Shown here in pieces: positions 1 to 8,049 of a DNA stretch of 64,000 bases. The stretch is from assembly GCA_963205315.1 (NCBI GenBank), contig CAUJIO010000052.1, positions 58,915 through 122,914 on the forward strand, written 5' to 3'. Below the pieces are notes generated by a model that saw nothing but the letters and a program-made list of their open reading frames with translations, made no database searches and was not told the DNA's origin. Origin of the DNA: Pseudomonadota bacterium. Lineage in GTDB: Bacteria; Pseudomonadota; Alphaproteobacteria; Rhizobiales; Aestuariivirgaceae. A program made the translations under genes and the position numbers. The stretch's first letter is position 1. The number at the start of each line of letters is the position of its first letter.

Positions 1-719
1 GCGTGACCAGTGCCGCCGCGGCGGGACAGAACGACCTGTTTGGCGGCATGCAGAGCGCATCGGACGAGCTGGTCATGCCGCGCCGCGATGCCTGGCTGCC
101 GATGGACAAGCTGGCGCAGGAGTTCGAGGCCGTTGGCTTCTATCTCTCCGGCCATCCGCTCGACGACTACATGAAGCCGCTGGCCAAGCTTGGCGTCGAA
201 ACCTACGCGTCGTTCCATGAGAAGGCGCTGACCAAGGGGGCGCGGGCGGCGTGGCTTGCCGGCACCGTCACGCACCGGCAGGAGCGGCGCTCGAAGTCCG
301 GCAACAAGTTTGCCTTCGTCGGGTTTTCTGATCCGTCGGGGCAGTTCGAGTCGATCTGCTTTTCGGACACGCTCAACAATTTCCGCGATATGCTCGAACC
401 CGGCACGGCGGTGATCGCCAAGGTCGAAGCCGATGTCGAGGGCGAGGAGGTGAAGCTCCGGCTGCAGGGCGTCGAGCCGCTCGACAAGGCGGCGGCGACG
501 ATGATCACCGGGCTTGAGATCTTCGTGCGCGATTCAAAGCCACTGGAGTCAATCGCTGCGCGCCTGAGCAATGGCGGGAGGGCTCCGGTGCGGCTCATCA
601 TGCTGATGGACAAGGGCCGCGAGGTGCATGTGAACCTCGGCAACAAGTTCACCGTGACCCCGCAGATCAAGGGCGCCATCAAGGCGATTGCGGGCGTGGT
701 GGACGTGCAGGATTATTGA
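1..719 (+). CDS. dnaE: DNA polymerase III subunit alpha, C-terminal part (5' truncated by window)
   Basis: The last 238 or so codons of the replicative polymerase alpha subunit, cut off at the left window edge; the reading frame runs through base 3 and the stop is TGA at 717-719. The segment has the signature of the DnaE C-terminal region: a linker with the NDLFGG motif, the helix around FEAVGFYLSGHPLDDY, then an OB-fold (roughly residues 75-150, starting AAWLAGTVTHRQERRSKSG) and a terminal domain that contacts tau. It polymerises DNA in the cytoplasm as part of the holoenzyme. The gene converges on the small membrane-protein gene that follows, with only a 9-base gap. Identification rests on well-known family motifs; the polymerase active site lies outside the window. 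Confidence 0.93.
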   Translation, partial: VTSAAAAGQNDLFGGMQSASDELVMPRRDAWLPMDKLAQEFEAVGFYLSGHPLDDYMKPLAKLGVETYASFHEKALTKGARAAWLAGTVTHRQERRSKSGNKFAFVGFSDPSGQFESICFSDTLNNFRDMLEPGTAVIAKVEADVEGEEVKLRLQGVEPLDKAAATMITGLEIFVRDSKPLESIAARLSNGGRAPVRLIMLMDKGREVHVNLGNKFTVTPQIKGAIKAIAGVVDVQDY

Positions 720-728
720 TAGGTAACA

Positions 729-1049
729 TCAATTGAGTTGTTGCCGGTCGGACTGATGGCGTGCTCTCGCCTCTACTTGTGCCTGCCACTTTCTCATCAA
801 GTGGTTCCCAAGAGTCCCAAAGATAAAAATCAAAAGTCCAATTGCGAAACAAGGCGCGCCAGCGCCAAGGATCAACGTCAAGGGACCGGCATTTGAAATA
901 TCCTCAGAACTCATGCCCATAAAGCTGTAGAGCCCCTTCCAGTTCCCCATGATGTAAAGAGCGACGACCAACGCTCCAATCATCAAGCTGATTCCAAGCG
1001 CACGTGTCTTGAAGAAGTATGAAGGTGATGGTTCGCTCACCACTGCCAA
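729..1049 (-). CDS. small membrane protein of unknown function
   Basis: A 106-residue protein that I do not recognise. Two hydrophobic stretches (about residues 18-37 and 56-80) suggest two transmembrane helices with both ends in the cytoplasm; the C-terminus is basic and polar. The reading frame opens at a TTG (1049), with in-frame GTG codons at 1043 and 1040 as alternatives, so the start is uncertain. It lies 18 bases downstream of the Rieske oxygenase gene on the same strand, so read-through is possible. The coding sequence is visibly richer in A and T than its neighbours, which may mean recent acquisition or an orphan gene. Its reality rests on the length of the open frame and the clean hydrophobic pattern only. 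Confidence 0.55.
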   Translation of the reverse strand: MAVVSEPSPSYFFKTRALGISLMIGALVVALYIMGNWKGLYSFMGMSSEDISNAGPLTLILGAGAPCFAIGLLIFIFGTLGNHLMRKWQAQVEARARHQSDRQQLN

Positions 1050-1067
1050 ACCCCGTCTTCTATTTCC

Positions 1068-2198
1068 TTAGCTGCCTACCTTCCGGCTCAGATAAGTTGC
1101 GAAATCATAGTTGGGGCGTTCGAGGTGACTGAGGTGCCCCGGCACGGCCATGTCCGAGCACAGGCCCTTATACACACGCTCGGTGCAGCCCTTGTCTTCG
1201 ACGTTGACCTTGTCAAGCAGCGCCTTCAGTTGCTCGAAGTGCTTCGGCGCGTCGGCATCCTGAACGAAATCCTGAGACATGCCGCCGCCGAAGGTAACGT
1301 GGACGTGGCCAGTGCCCTTGGGGTGCAGCGACAGGTACCAGAAATAGCCGGGCGTCAGGGTGATGAGCAGACTGGGATAGAGTGCCAGCAGGAAGGTGGT
1401 GCGGCGGAGGTCGCCCTGCATGCGGGTGTTGTTGGGGTGGGCCAGCGCGATCTTGAGCTTGTCGTCTTTCAGGATCGTGTGCCAGTTGAAATGCGGCGGG
1501 CTGGGCGGGCAGACCATCTCATCCAGCTTCGACAGGCCGCCGATGGTGCCGGCATGGCAGACGGGCAGATGGTAGCTTTCCATGAAGTTCTCGGCCAGCA
1601 CCTTCCAGTTGGTGGCCCAGATAAAGCTTTCGTTGAACCACTCGGTGTAGTTCGCCATGTCATAGGGCGCGATCAGGTCCTCGACATCGGCGAAATGTTC
1701 CGCCACCGGTTTCGCCTCCGGGTTCAATGACACCATCACCCAGCCCAGCCAGACCTCGCATTTCACCTGCGGCAGGCGGTAGTTCTCCTTGCAGAAGCCC
1801 TCGTTGCCCTGCATGGCGGGTGCGCCGCGCAACTTGCCGTCGGTCTCGTAGGACCAGCCGTGATAGGGGCAGGTGATGATGCGCCGGTTGCCGCGGCCTT
1901 CGAGCAGCGTCGACATGCGGTGCAGGCAGACATTGGACTGGCAGCGGAGCGTGCCGTCCAGCCCGCGCACCACCATCAGCGGCTGGTTGGCCAGTTCGAA
2001 GGTGACGTAGTCGCCGGGATTGGCGAGGCCGGAGGCGCGGCCGACGCAATACCATTCCTTGCTGAAGATATGTTTCATCTCGGCGGCAAGGAACTTTTCC
2101 GAGGTATAGACACTTTTGGGCATGGCGCGTGCTTCGCCGAAGGGCGTGGCGACATTGGCGGCGAGTTCGGCCACAGGATTCGGGACATGCAAGTTCAT
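1068..2198 (-). CDS. Rieske-type (ring-hydroxylating/quaternary-amine) oxygenase alpha subunit
   Basis: A 376-residue mononuclear non-heme iron oxygenase. The Rieske [2Fe-2S] site is C91-x-H93 ... C110-x2-H113. The catalytic domain shows the iron ligands in the motif ENFMESYHLPVCH (H210, H215). The residue that couples the Rieske cluster to the iron, Asp in classical aromatic dioxygenases, is E207 here. Glu at this position is known from enzymes acting on quaternary ammonium compounds such as carnitine, so that substrate class is an inference worth preferring over aromatics. No reductase or ferredoxin partner lies nearby. The start ATG is preceded by a GGAGG ribosome-binding site. It is divergent from the nitrilase gene across a 161-base promoter region. 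Confidence 0.85.
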   Translation of the reverse strand: MNLHVPNPVAELAANVATPFGEARAMPKSVYTSEKFLAAEMKHIFSKEWYCVGRASGLANPGDYVTFELANQPLMVVRGLDGTLRCQSNVCLHRMSTLLEGRGNRRIITCPYHGWSYETDGKLRGAPAMQGNEGFCKENYRLPQVKCEVWLGWVMVSLNPEAKPVAEHFADVEDLIAPYDMANYTEWFNESFIWATNWKVLAENFMESYHLPVCHAGTIGGLSKLDEMVCPPSPPHFNWHTILKDDKLKIALAHPNNTRMQGDLRRTTFLLALYPSLLITLTPGYFWYLSLHPKGTGHVHVTFGGGMSQDFVQDADAPKHFEQLKALLDKVNVEDKGCTERVYKGLCSDMAVPGHLSHLERPNYDFATYLSRKVGS

Positions 2199-2288
2199 GG
2201 ATTACCTCCGCTGCGTGGTTTTATCACCAGCGCGGAAAGCCTGGCATCGAAATCTCTTCATGCGAGCCATGAGGGGCGTATTTGCATT

Positions 2289-2301
2289 ATTGCACTGCAA
2301 T
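2289..2301. promoter_or_regulatory. candidate operator: ATTGCA-C-TGCAAT palindrome
   Basis: A perfect 13-base inverted repeat with 6-base arms and a single central base lies in the divergent promoter region between the Rieske oxygenase and nitrilase genes. Its position suits a regulator controlling both. No regulator gene is adjacent, so the factor is unknown. Confidence 0.35.
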
Positions 2302-2359
2302 GCGGTAAACTTCACAGACTCGCAGGCACATTGTTGCCTTAAGGGAAAGAGAGCGACCG

Positions 2360-3265
2360 ATGACACCATTCGCGATTGCCGGGATCCAGATGCACCTCGG
2401 CCATGGATCGAATGTCGATGCAATGCGTCACCGCATCGATCTGACCATGCATCTCTATCCCTGGGTTCAGATGGTCATGTTCTCGGAACTGGCAGTCCAT
2501 GGCCCGATGCTGCATCATGCCCAGCCCTTGCCAGGTTCCGTCGAAGAAGAGTTCCGGACGATGGCCCGGCATCACAAGATCTGGCTCATCAATGGGTCGA
2601 TGTATGAACGCCGCGACGGTAGCATCTACAACACCACCTCGATCATCGATCCGCAGGGCGAGGTCATCGGCCGCTATTCCAAGATGTTTCCGTTTACGCC
2701 GCTGGAACAGGGTGTGACACCCGGCACGGATTTCTTCGTGTGGGATATCGAGGGTGCGGGCCGCTTCGGCATCCTCAATTGCTACGACATCTGGTTCCCG
2801 GAGACAGCGCGGACACTCACCGCCATGGGCGCGGAAGTGATCCTGCATCCGGTCATGACGCACACCATCGACCGCGACATTGACCTGGCGGTGAGCCACG
2901 CCACGAGCGCAATGATGCAGTCCTATGTGTTCGACATCAACGGACTGGGTGCTGGCGGCAACGGCCAGTCGGCAGTGTTCGATCCGAATGGCCGAAAGCT
3001 GCATCAGGCGGATGTGACGGAACAGATCATCCCGGTGGAAGTTGATTTCGAGCAGGTTCGGCGCTCACGCGAACGCGGCATCCGCGGGCTCGGCCAGATG
3101 GCAAAGAGTTTCCGCGACCGGCCGGTGGAGTTTCCCGTTTATCAGAAGGGCTTCGACACCAGCTACCTCGACACGCTCGGTCCGGTGGCGACGCCGCGCC
3201 GTGCCGATGGACCGGGTCCCGCCAACGTGCAGACACTGCCGGTACGCCGGACCTTCGTGAAGTGA
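2360..3265 (+). CDS. carbon-nitrogen hydrolase (nitrilase superfamily)
   Basis: A 301-residue cytoplasmic hydrolase of C-N bonds in amides, carbamoyl compounds or nitriles. The catalytic Glu-Lys-Cys triad is visible: E43 in MFSELAVHG, K108 in GRYSKMFPF, and C141 in GILNCYDIWFPE. The length and the GRYSK and NCYD blocks fit branches of the superfamily that act on amides or N-carbamoyl amines; the exact substrate cannot be read. A purine-rich AAGGGAAAGAGAG stretch precedes the ATG. It is divergent from the Rieske oxygenase and convergent with the cupredoxin gene. Sharing a promoter region with an oxygenase suggests a common catabolic route for a nitrogen-containing compound, which is inference. 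Confidence 0.85.
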   Translation: MTPFAIAGIQMHLGHGSNVDAMRHRIDLTMHLYPWVQMVMFSELAVHGPMLHHAQPLPGSVEEEFRTMARHHKIWLINGSMYERRDGSIYNTTSIIDPQGEVIGRYSKMFPFTPLEQGVTPGTDFFVWDIEGAGRFGILNCYDIWFPETARTLTAMGAEVILHPVMTHTIDRDIDLAVSHATSAMMQSYVFDINGLGAGGNGQSAVFDPNGRKLHQADVTEQIIPVEVDFEQVRRSRERGIRGLGQMAKSFRDRPVEFPVYQKGFDTSYLDTLGPVATPRRADGPGPANVQTLPVRRTFVK

Positions 3266-3284
3266 TCGAGTTCGGCTGGCGCCG

Positions 3285-3794
3285 TTATTGAACGGCGATC
3301 ACCTTCCACATGCCCGCCGCGTAATGGCCGGGAATGTTGCATAGCAGAATGTAGAGGCCCGGCTTCAATTCGACGGTGAGCGAGCCGGACTTGCCGGGCT
3401 CGAGCTCAGCCACTTCGCCAATATCGCCGGCAGCTTCCTCATCGACGCGGTTGTCGGCGTCATTATAGGGCAGCGGTTTCGACATGCTGGAAATCGGCGC
3501 CAGCAACATTTCGTGCACCATGTGATTGGAGGCATTGGTGGCCTTGAAGGTCACAAGGCCAGCTGGCACGGCGAACACGTCCGTCTTGATCGACATCACC
3601 GCCTTCGAGGCATCCCCACCCATCGCCATGCCGAGGCCCATGTTCTTGCTGAGGTCTGGACCCTCATGGCCTTCGTCGACGAGGGTGACGTTGACCAGCT
3701 TCCCAACTGTACCGCCGGTGCTGACGTCTGCCGCCATTGCGTTTGCCGGCAGGATGCCTGCAAGTGCCGCCGTCATCAGGATTCGTTTCAGCAT
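3285..3794 (-). CDS. periplasmic cupredoxin (blue-copper-like) domain protein
   Basis: A 169-residue exported protein. Residues 1-21 form a signal peptide ending ANAMA-A. The mature part has a plastocyanin/azurin-like fold with the type-1 copper ligands H94 (in HMVHEML), C152, H157 and M162 in LCNIPGHYAAGMWKV. It would carry electrons or bind copper in the periplasm. It lies 105 bases downstream of the FAA hydrolase gene on the same strand and could be the last gene of that unit. A Met/Gly-rich loop (residues 51-60) may be an extra metal-binding surface. No oxidase subunit or copper regulator is adjacent, so its redox partner is unknown. Confidence 0.85.
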   Translation of the reverse strand: MLKRILMTAALAGILPANAMAADVSTGGTVGKLVNVTLVDEGHEGPDLSKNMGLGMAMGGDASKAVMSIKTDVFAVPAGLVTFKATNASNHMVHEMLLAPISSMSKPLPYNDADNRVDEEAAGDIGEVAELEPGKSGSLTVELKPGLYILLCNIPGHYAAGMWKVIAVQ

Positions 3795-3899
3795 CTCATT
3801 CTCCCTGTGGCTCCACGTCCCGTGCCACCCTTGGTGTTGCTATATCTGAATCGCCCCGCGGGACTTGACCGGCATCAATTCGTTGTGTGAACAGCAGTC

Positions 3900-5072
3900 T
3901 CACAGCAATCCCCGGCTTGCCAGGTTGCGCATGAGGTGGCTCGCCCCCCAGGTCCAGGGCGCGGCCTTGTCGGTCGCGGTCATGCGGTTGGTCAATGCGC
4001 CGAGTTCAGCGGACGAGACGGTGACTATGTCGCCCAGCTTGTGGGTGAAGCCCTTGCCCGGCGCGTCGCGATCCTCGATGGGGGCAAACAGCGTGCCGAG
4101 AAAAAGCACCGCACCGTCCGGGTACTGATGATGCTTGTTGAGCATCTGGCCCGCGAGATCGGCCGGATCGCGGCTGATCTTCGACATGTTGGAAGCGCCG
4201 TTCAGCACGTAGCCATCCTCGCCCTCGACGCGCAACGCAAGTTGCATGCTGCGGACGTGATCGAGGCTGAAGCTTGCATCGAATAGGCGGATCATCGGCC
4301 CCAGCGCGCAAGATGCGTTGTTGTCCTTGGCCTTGCCGAGGAGAAGTGCGGAGCGGCCTTCGACATCGCGGAGGTTGACGTCGTTGCCCAAGGTCGCACC
4401 GACGATCTTGCCGGAAGAGGCAACCACCAGCACGACTTCAGGTTCCGGGTTGTTCCATGTCGAGATCGGATTGAGGCCGGCTTCCATCCCGTGGCCAACG
4501 GCTGATAGGACCTGCGACTTGGTAAAGATCTCGGCATCCGGGCCGATGCCGACTTCAAGGTATTGCGACCAGGCGCCTTTCTCCATCAGCACCTTTTTCA
4601 GTTCCATGGCCTCCGCCGAGCCGGCGCGGAGCTTCGACAGGTCACTGCCGATCAGCGTGCCGATGGTGGTGCGGATTTCGGCTGCCGCCGCCGGATTGCC
4701 GCGGGCGCGCTCTTCGATGACGCGTTCCAGCATCGAGGTCGCGAAGGTGACGCCGGCTGCCTTCAGCGCCTGAAGGTCGACGGGGGCCAGAAGCCATGGC
4801 CGCTTCGCATCGCGCGTCTCCGGCGGCGTGTTCGCCATGATCGCATCGACGGTGCCAAGACTTTGGCCGGCAACGGCCTGCGCCGCCGCGGCGGGATCAT
4901 CGCACTCGCACAGATCGCGCATGGTGGGGAAGGCGGCGGTGATGTCAATCAGCTGGTTGCCATCGCGGCGGACGACACAAGGTCCGTGTACGGAGGGGTT
5001 CCAGACGCGGCCGACAAGCAGGCCGGTGGCGGGGATGGCAGCGGAGGTCATGTGATCGGAAAGCTTGGGCAT
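3900..5072 (-). CDS. fumarylacetoacetate hydrolase (FAA) family protein
   Basis: A 390-residue enzyme of the FAH superfamily, which hydrolyses or decarboxylates oxo-acid substrates using a divalent metal. The metal-ligand pattern is visible: E210 and E212 in NPEPEVVLVV, then D231 in GNDVNLRDVEGRS. The N-terminal 100 residues match the family's small domain. A longer frame opens at 5177, but the ATG at 5072 is preferred because it lies 5 bases after the stop of the ATP-grasp gene and gives a normal N-terminus. The two genes are almost certainly co-transcribed, so they may act on the same pathway. The substrate is unknown; fumarylacetoacetate itself is unlikely, as no tyrosine-degradation genes are present. 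Confidence 0.85.
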   Translation of the reverse strand: MPKLSDHMTSAAIPATGLLVGRVWNPSVHGPCVVRRDGNQLIDITAAFPTMRDLCECDDPAAAAQAVAGQSLGTVDAIMANTPPETRDAKRPWLLAPVDLQALKAAGVTFATSMLERVIEERARGNPAAAAEIRTTIGTLIGSDLSKLRAGSAEAMELKKVLMEKGAWSQYLEVGIGPDAEIFTKSQVLSAVGHGMEAGLNPISTWNNPEPEVVLVVASSGKIVGATLGNDVNLRDVEGRSALLLGKAKDNNASCALGPMIRLFDASFSLDHVRSMQLALRVEGEDGYVLNGASNMSKISRDPADLAGQMLNKHHQYPDGAVLFLGTLFAPIEDRDAPGKGFTHKLGDIVTVSSAELGALTNRMTATDKAAPWTWGASHLMRNLASRGLL

Positions 5073-5077
5073 GGGGG

Positions 5078-6538
5078 TCAAAACATCTTTGCTGAATCGT
5101 GCATGGGGGGTGGAACAGGGGCCGATGGTCCAGACACTGGTATGGCCTCGAACTGGCGGTTGATGGCCTCGACCCATTGCTTAGCGCGAGGCAGAAGCTT
5201 GCGGTCATCCGACTGGAAGCGGCCGCGCGATACGAGAATGCCCATATCGGCACCGTGATAGCGGTAGTCGCCAGCCGTGTAGACGCGAAGGTAGAAGGCC
5301 TCGTCCTCGCCCGAAACGAGGAACCAGTCGATGGATTTGCGGACCAGCGAAATATTTCCGTCCTTGTCCATGCGCCAGATGCCGGAGGACGGCGCCTTGG
5401 TAATCATCTCGACGCGGTCGACCGGATACTTGAGAATGAGCTGGCTCCAGTTGTCGAATTCGGCCCAACGCTGCTGGATCTTGGACAGGTCGAGTTCCCA
5501 GTCCACGTCCATGTATTCCAGCAGGTGGAACATGTAGACCGGGCAGCCGCCATAGGTTGAGGTGATGAGATTGGTCATCGGCGAGGCACCGGAGATGCGC
5601 GGATTGATTTCGCCGAGATAGACCTTGCGGGTATCTGTATCGATGAGAAAATCCATACAGAAGGCGCCCTTGTAGCCCGACTTGTAGAGCTGGTCGCCAA
5701 GCTTCTGCGCCATCTTGATGACCGCCTTGCGTTCCGTCTCGAGGCCGCCGGTGAAGACGTCGTTGCCGCACCATCCGCCCTTGTAGGGAGTGACCTCGGC
5801 AAAACCGGTGATGTCGGTCTGCAGCGGACCAACGAGCGTGCCATGCCGCGTTGCGACCGCTTCCACCGTGCCGGGCAGGTGGTTGATGCGGCGCATGATC
5901 TTCAGCGGTTCCTTGACCAGGTCCTCCTCGTTTTTGGTCCAGTCGGCTTCCGACTTGATGAAGAAGGTCGTGCGGCCGGAATCGCCATAGGGTGTTTGCA
6001 CGACCAGATCGGTTCCCAGCCGGGCGGCCGTTGCAAGCTTCATCAGTTCACGGAATGACTTGGCGCGGCCCATGGTATTGGGCGCACTGTGGATGCCCGC
6101 GGCGTTGCCGAGCTTGGTCGTGGTGATCTTGGAGTCAATGTGCTTGCGCAATTTGGCCGGCGGCAAAGCGATCTTCTGGCCAAGCTCTTTTGCGAGCGCT
6201 TCGGTTTCCTCGTCGAACATGACCAGGAGAAGATAGCCGGGGCCACGTTCCTTCAGACGGCTACGCACTTCCTTGTGGCGGAGCAGATAATTGTTGACGT
6301 CTTCGATTGAGCGGAACTCGTGCGGCCCATGTTCGCGCGGTACGGTGATCTTCGGATGGCCGCCATCGAAACTGTCGAAGAAGTTGATGTACTCGAATTT
6401 GTTGATCCAGCGGCCGAGCCCGAGAATGTTGTAGGGCGTTGGCGAGAGGAATGTGATCGGGGTCTGGTTCTGCCGGAAGAAGGCGTAGATATCGGTGAGG
6501 CTTGTCAGCTTGGTCTTCTGCGCAGGTTTCCTGGCCAT
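5078..6538 (-). CDS. ATP-grasp domain protein (biotin-carboxylase-like)
   Basis: A 486-residue cytoplasmic ATP-dependent ligase of the ATP-grasp fold. A pre-ATP-grasp region (about 1-140) is followed by the grasp domain, with a glycine loop in VQTPYGDSGRTTFF and the metal-binding block YLGEINPRISGAS. Such enzymes join a carboxylate to an amine, thiol or other nucleophile through an acyl phosphate. No biotinyl domain or other carboxylase subunit is encoded nearby, so a true biotin carboxylase is unlikely despite the similarity. The gene is 5 bases upstream of the FAA-family hydrolase, which suggests a ligase-hydrolase pair in one pathway. The substrate is unknown. The 111-base gap upstream probably holds the promoter. 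Confidence 0.8.
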   Translation of the reverse strand: MARKPAQKTKLTSLTDIYAFFRQNQTPITFLSPTPYNILGLGRWINKFEYINFFDSFDGGHPKITVPREHGPHEFRSIEDVNNYLLRHKEVRSRLKERGPGYLLLVMFDEETEALAKELGQKIALPPAKLRKHIDSKITTTKLGNAAGIHSAPNTMGRAKSFRELMKLATAARLGTDLVVQTPYGDSGRTTFFIKSEADWTKNEEDLVKEPLKIMRRINHLPGTVEAVATRHGTLVGPLQTDITGFAEVTPYKGGWCGNDVFTGGLETERKAVIKMAQKLGDQLYKSGYKGAFCMDFLIDTDTRKVYLGEINPRISGASPMTNLITSTYGGCPVYMFHLLEYMDVDWELDLSKIQQRWAEFDNWSQLILKYPVDRVEMITKAPSSGIWRMDKDGNISLVRKSIDWFLVSGEDEAFYLRVYTAGDYRYHGADMGILVSRGRFQSDDRKLLPRAKQWVEAINRQFEAIPVSGPSAPVPPPMHDSAKMF

Positions 6539-6649
6539 GCGGTGCTTCCCCCTGATCGCGGCGCATGATGCGCTCTTGTCACCGGCGACTGTAGGACAGT
6601 TCGGTTGCAGATGGGAAGCGGGATTGTGGGGCGGGATGGGGGGAGGACG

Positions 6650-7252
6650 TCAGCGGACCGTTTCGGTGAGCTGTGTCCTGTCGAGCAGCTTGACGAACTC
6701 GATCGCGATGCCGGTGTCGAGATAGCGAACGACGCGTCCGCGCATCTTGCCAAGGAGAATGAACGTACCGAGGCTCGGCATCACATCTACCTTGACGGCA
6801 GCACCCGAGAGCGAGATGTCGACAACTTCGCAGCTATATTCACGGCCATCGGGCATGGTGATCTGCGATTGCTTTTCGCGCGGCTCATAGCGGGTGTGGC
6901 GGCGATCCTCGGCCGATTGCCCGTGCTCCTTCTGGACGAGCCATTTCAGCCGCGTCTCGAAACGGTCACGGCGGGCGCCGGTCAGAGAAAAGGTAACCTT
7001 GAAACCGCCATCCACGGCTTCCGCCGAGGTGGCTTCTATGCGGCCGACTTCCTCAAGATAAGCGACAAGCGAGAGCCCCGGTGGCACGGGTTCGCTGGTG
7101 ATGAAGACGGCGCCGTCGATGGTGATGCCATTGACCTGGCAGGGGTGCTCGGTCATGTCGGGCAGCATGAAGCGGCCAAACAGCGTTTGCTTCACCGGCC
7201 CACCGGGCATCGCGGTTGTCTGCGCTGCGTTGGTATAGGCAGTGGCGTTCAC
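6650..7252 (-). CDS. tandem PilZ-domain protein
   Basis: A 200-residue cytoplasmic protein. The second half is a PilZ domain with the c-di-GMP-binding elements: an arginine-rich RRHTR segment and the DISLSGAAV motif. The first half (RFMLPDMTEHPC... then ITIDGAVFITS) resembles a degenerate PilZ domain lacking the arginines, so this is a tandem arrangement. It probably senses c-di-GMP to control motility or envelope traits. The frame opens at 7453, but a GTG at 7252 preceded by AAGGGGAG about 9 bases upstream is the better start and removes overlap with the PAS gene. It shares strand and orientation with the PAS gene 82 bases upstream. Confidence 0.8.
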   Translation of the reverse strand: MNATAYTNAAQTTAMPGGPVKQTLFGRFMLPDMTEHPCQVNGITIDGAVFITSEPVPPGLSLVAYLEEVGRIEATSAEAVDGGFKVTFSLTGARRDRFETRLKWLVQKEHGQSAEDRRHTRYEPREKQSQITMPDGREYSCEVVDISLSGAAVKVDVMPSLGTFILLGKMRGRVVRYLDTGIAIEFVKLLDRTQLTETVR

Positions 7253-7334
7253 GCGTCGATCTCCCCTTTGACAGAGGTTCAGACTAGATGCCTGCCGTAA
7301 AGGTTGGGTTAAAGCCTGCCCCACTTCTTCGAAG

Positions 7335-7958
7335 TTACGACCGTCCACCGGAAATAACGTGGAAGTTGCGCTTGATTGGTGCAGCGGATGCAATCTCCTT
7401 GGGCGCAACGGGCAGGTTTTCGGTCCAGACGGAACGCGCGGCAGACAACTCAAAGTGTGTCAGCGAGGCATAATCGAGGGTTGCAGTCTCACGGAAGGGG
7501 AACAGGCCGCCGAAGATATGCGTGGTGACGCCATCGGACGCGAGCATCGGGAATGCCATGATCTCGGCCCCAATGACCTGGTCGGTATCGGTTTGCAGGC
7601 GAATGCGCAACACCGCCGGCTGGCGCGTGGTGACGGTGGCGCCGAGGAAGCGGGAGATCACATCGACTTCGAAATTGTCCCAGCCGTCGAGGAGGTCGGT
7701 GCCGGTCAATTCCCGGCGGTAGAGGTCGCAGATGCCGGTGCCCGCAAGGCGCCAGCGGAACATGGCGGCGCGCGCCACAAACTCGGCAATGAACAGATGC
7801 GGGACGAGCGTGCGGATCCGCTTCAGGTCGAGATCCTCGCGAGATGGAGCCGGACGCTCGGCCCGCATCGTCTCCCAGAACCGGAAGAGGGCGCGGCTGG
7901 ACGGATGCAGGATGTGGGTTTCGTCTTGGCTTTCAAACATTTCGTCGCTAACCAGCAT
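7335..7958 (-). CDS. PAS-domain protein (PAS_5 family)
   Basis: A 207-residue protein of the short alphaproteobacterial PAS_5 type, with one PAS-like domain over most of its length (LFRFWETMRAERPAPSRED at the start, then a RWRLAGTGICDLYRRELTG block) and no kinase, cyclase or DNA-binding output. It may be a stand-alone sensor or adaptor. The longest frame begins at 8312 inside the divergent rhomboid gene; the ATG at 7958, preceded by GAGGA 8 bases upstream, is a far better start. It lies upstream of the PilZ gene in the same orientation, so the two may form a small signalling unit; this is inference. Confidence 0.75.
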   Translation of the reverse strand: MLVSDEMFESQDETHILHPSSRALFRFWETMRAERPAPSREDLDLKRIRTLVPHLFIAEFVARAAMFRWRLAGTGICDLYRRELTGTDLLDGWDNFEVDVISRFLGATVTTRQPAVLRIRLQTDTDQVIGAEIMAFPMLASDGVTTHIFGGLFPFRETATLDYASLTHFELSAARSVWTENLPVAPKEIASAAPIKRNFHVISGGRS

Positions 7959-8049
7959 GTCTTGATCCTCGTCGCCGGCGGCAGGGCCGCTGTTCCATTC
8001 GTGAACGTTGTGGCGGGGGCGGTGCAGTGATCGTGCCACAAGGGCGGTC

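Noticed and set aside
5078..6538. Biotin carboxylase subunit
   Set aside because: The ATP-grasp fold is present but no biotin carrier or carboxyltransferase is encoded nearby; called only as an ATP-grasp protein.
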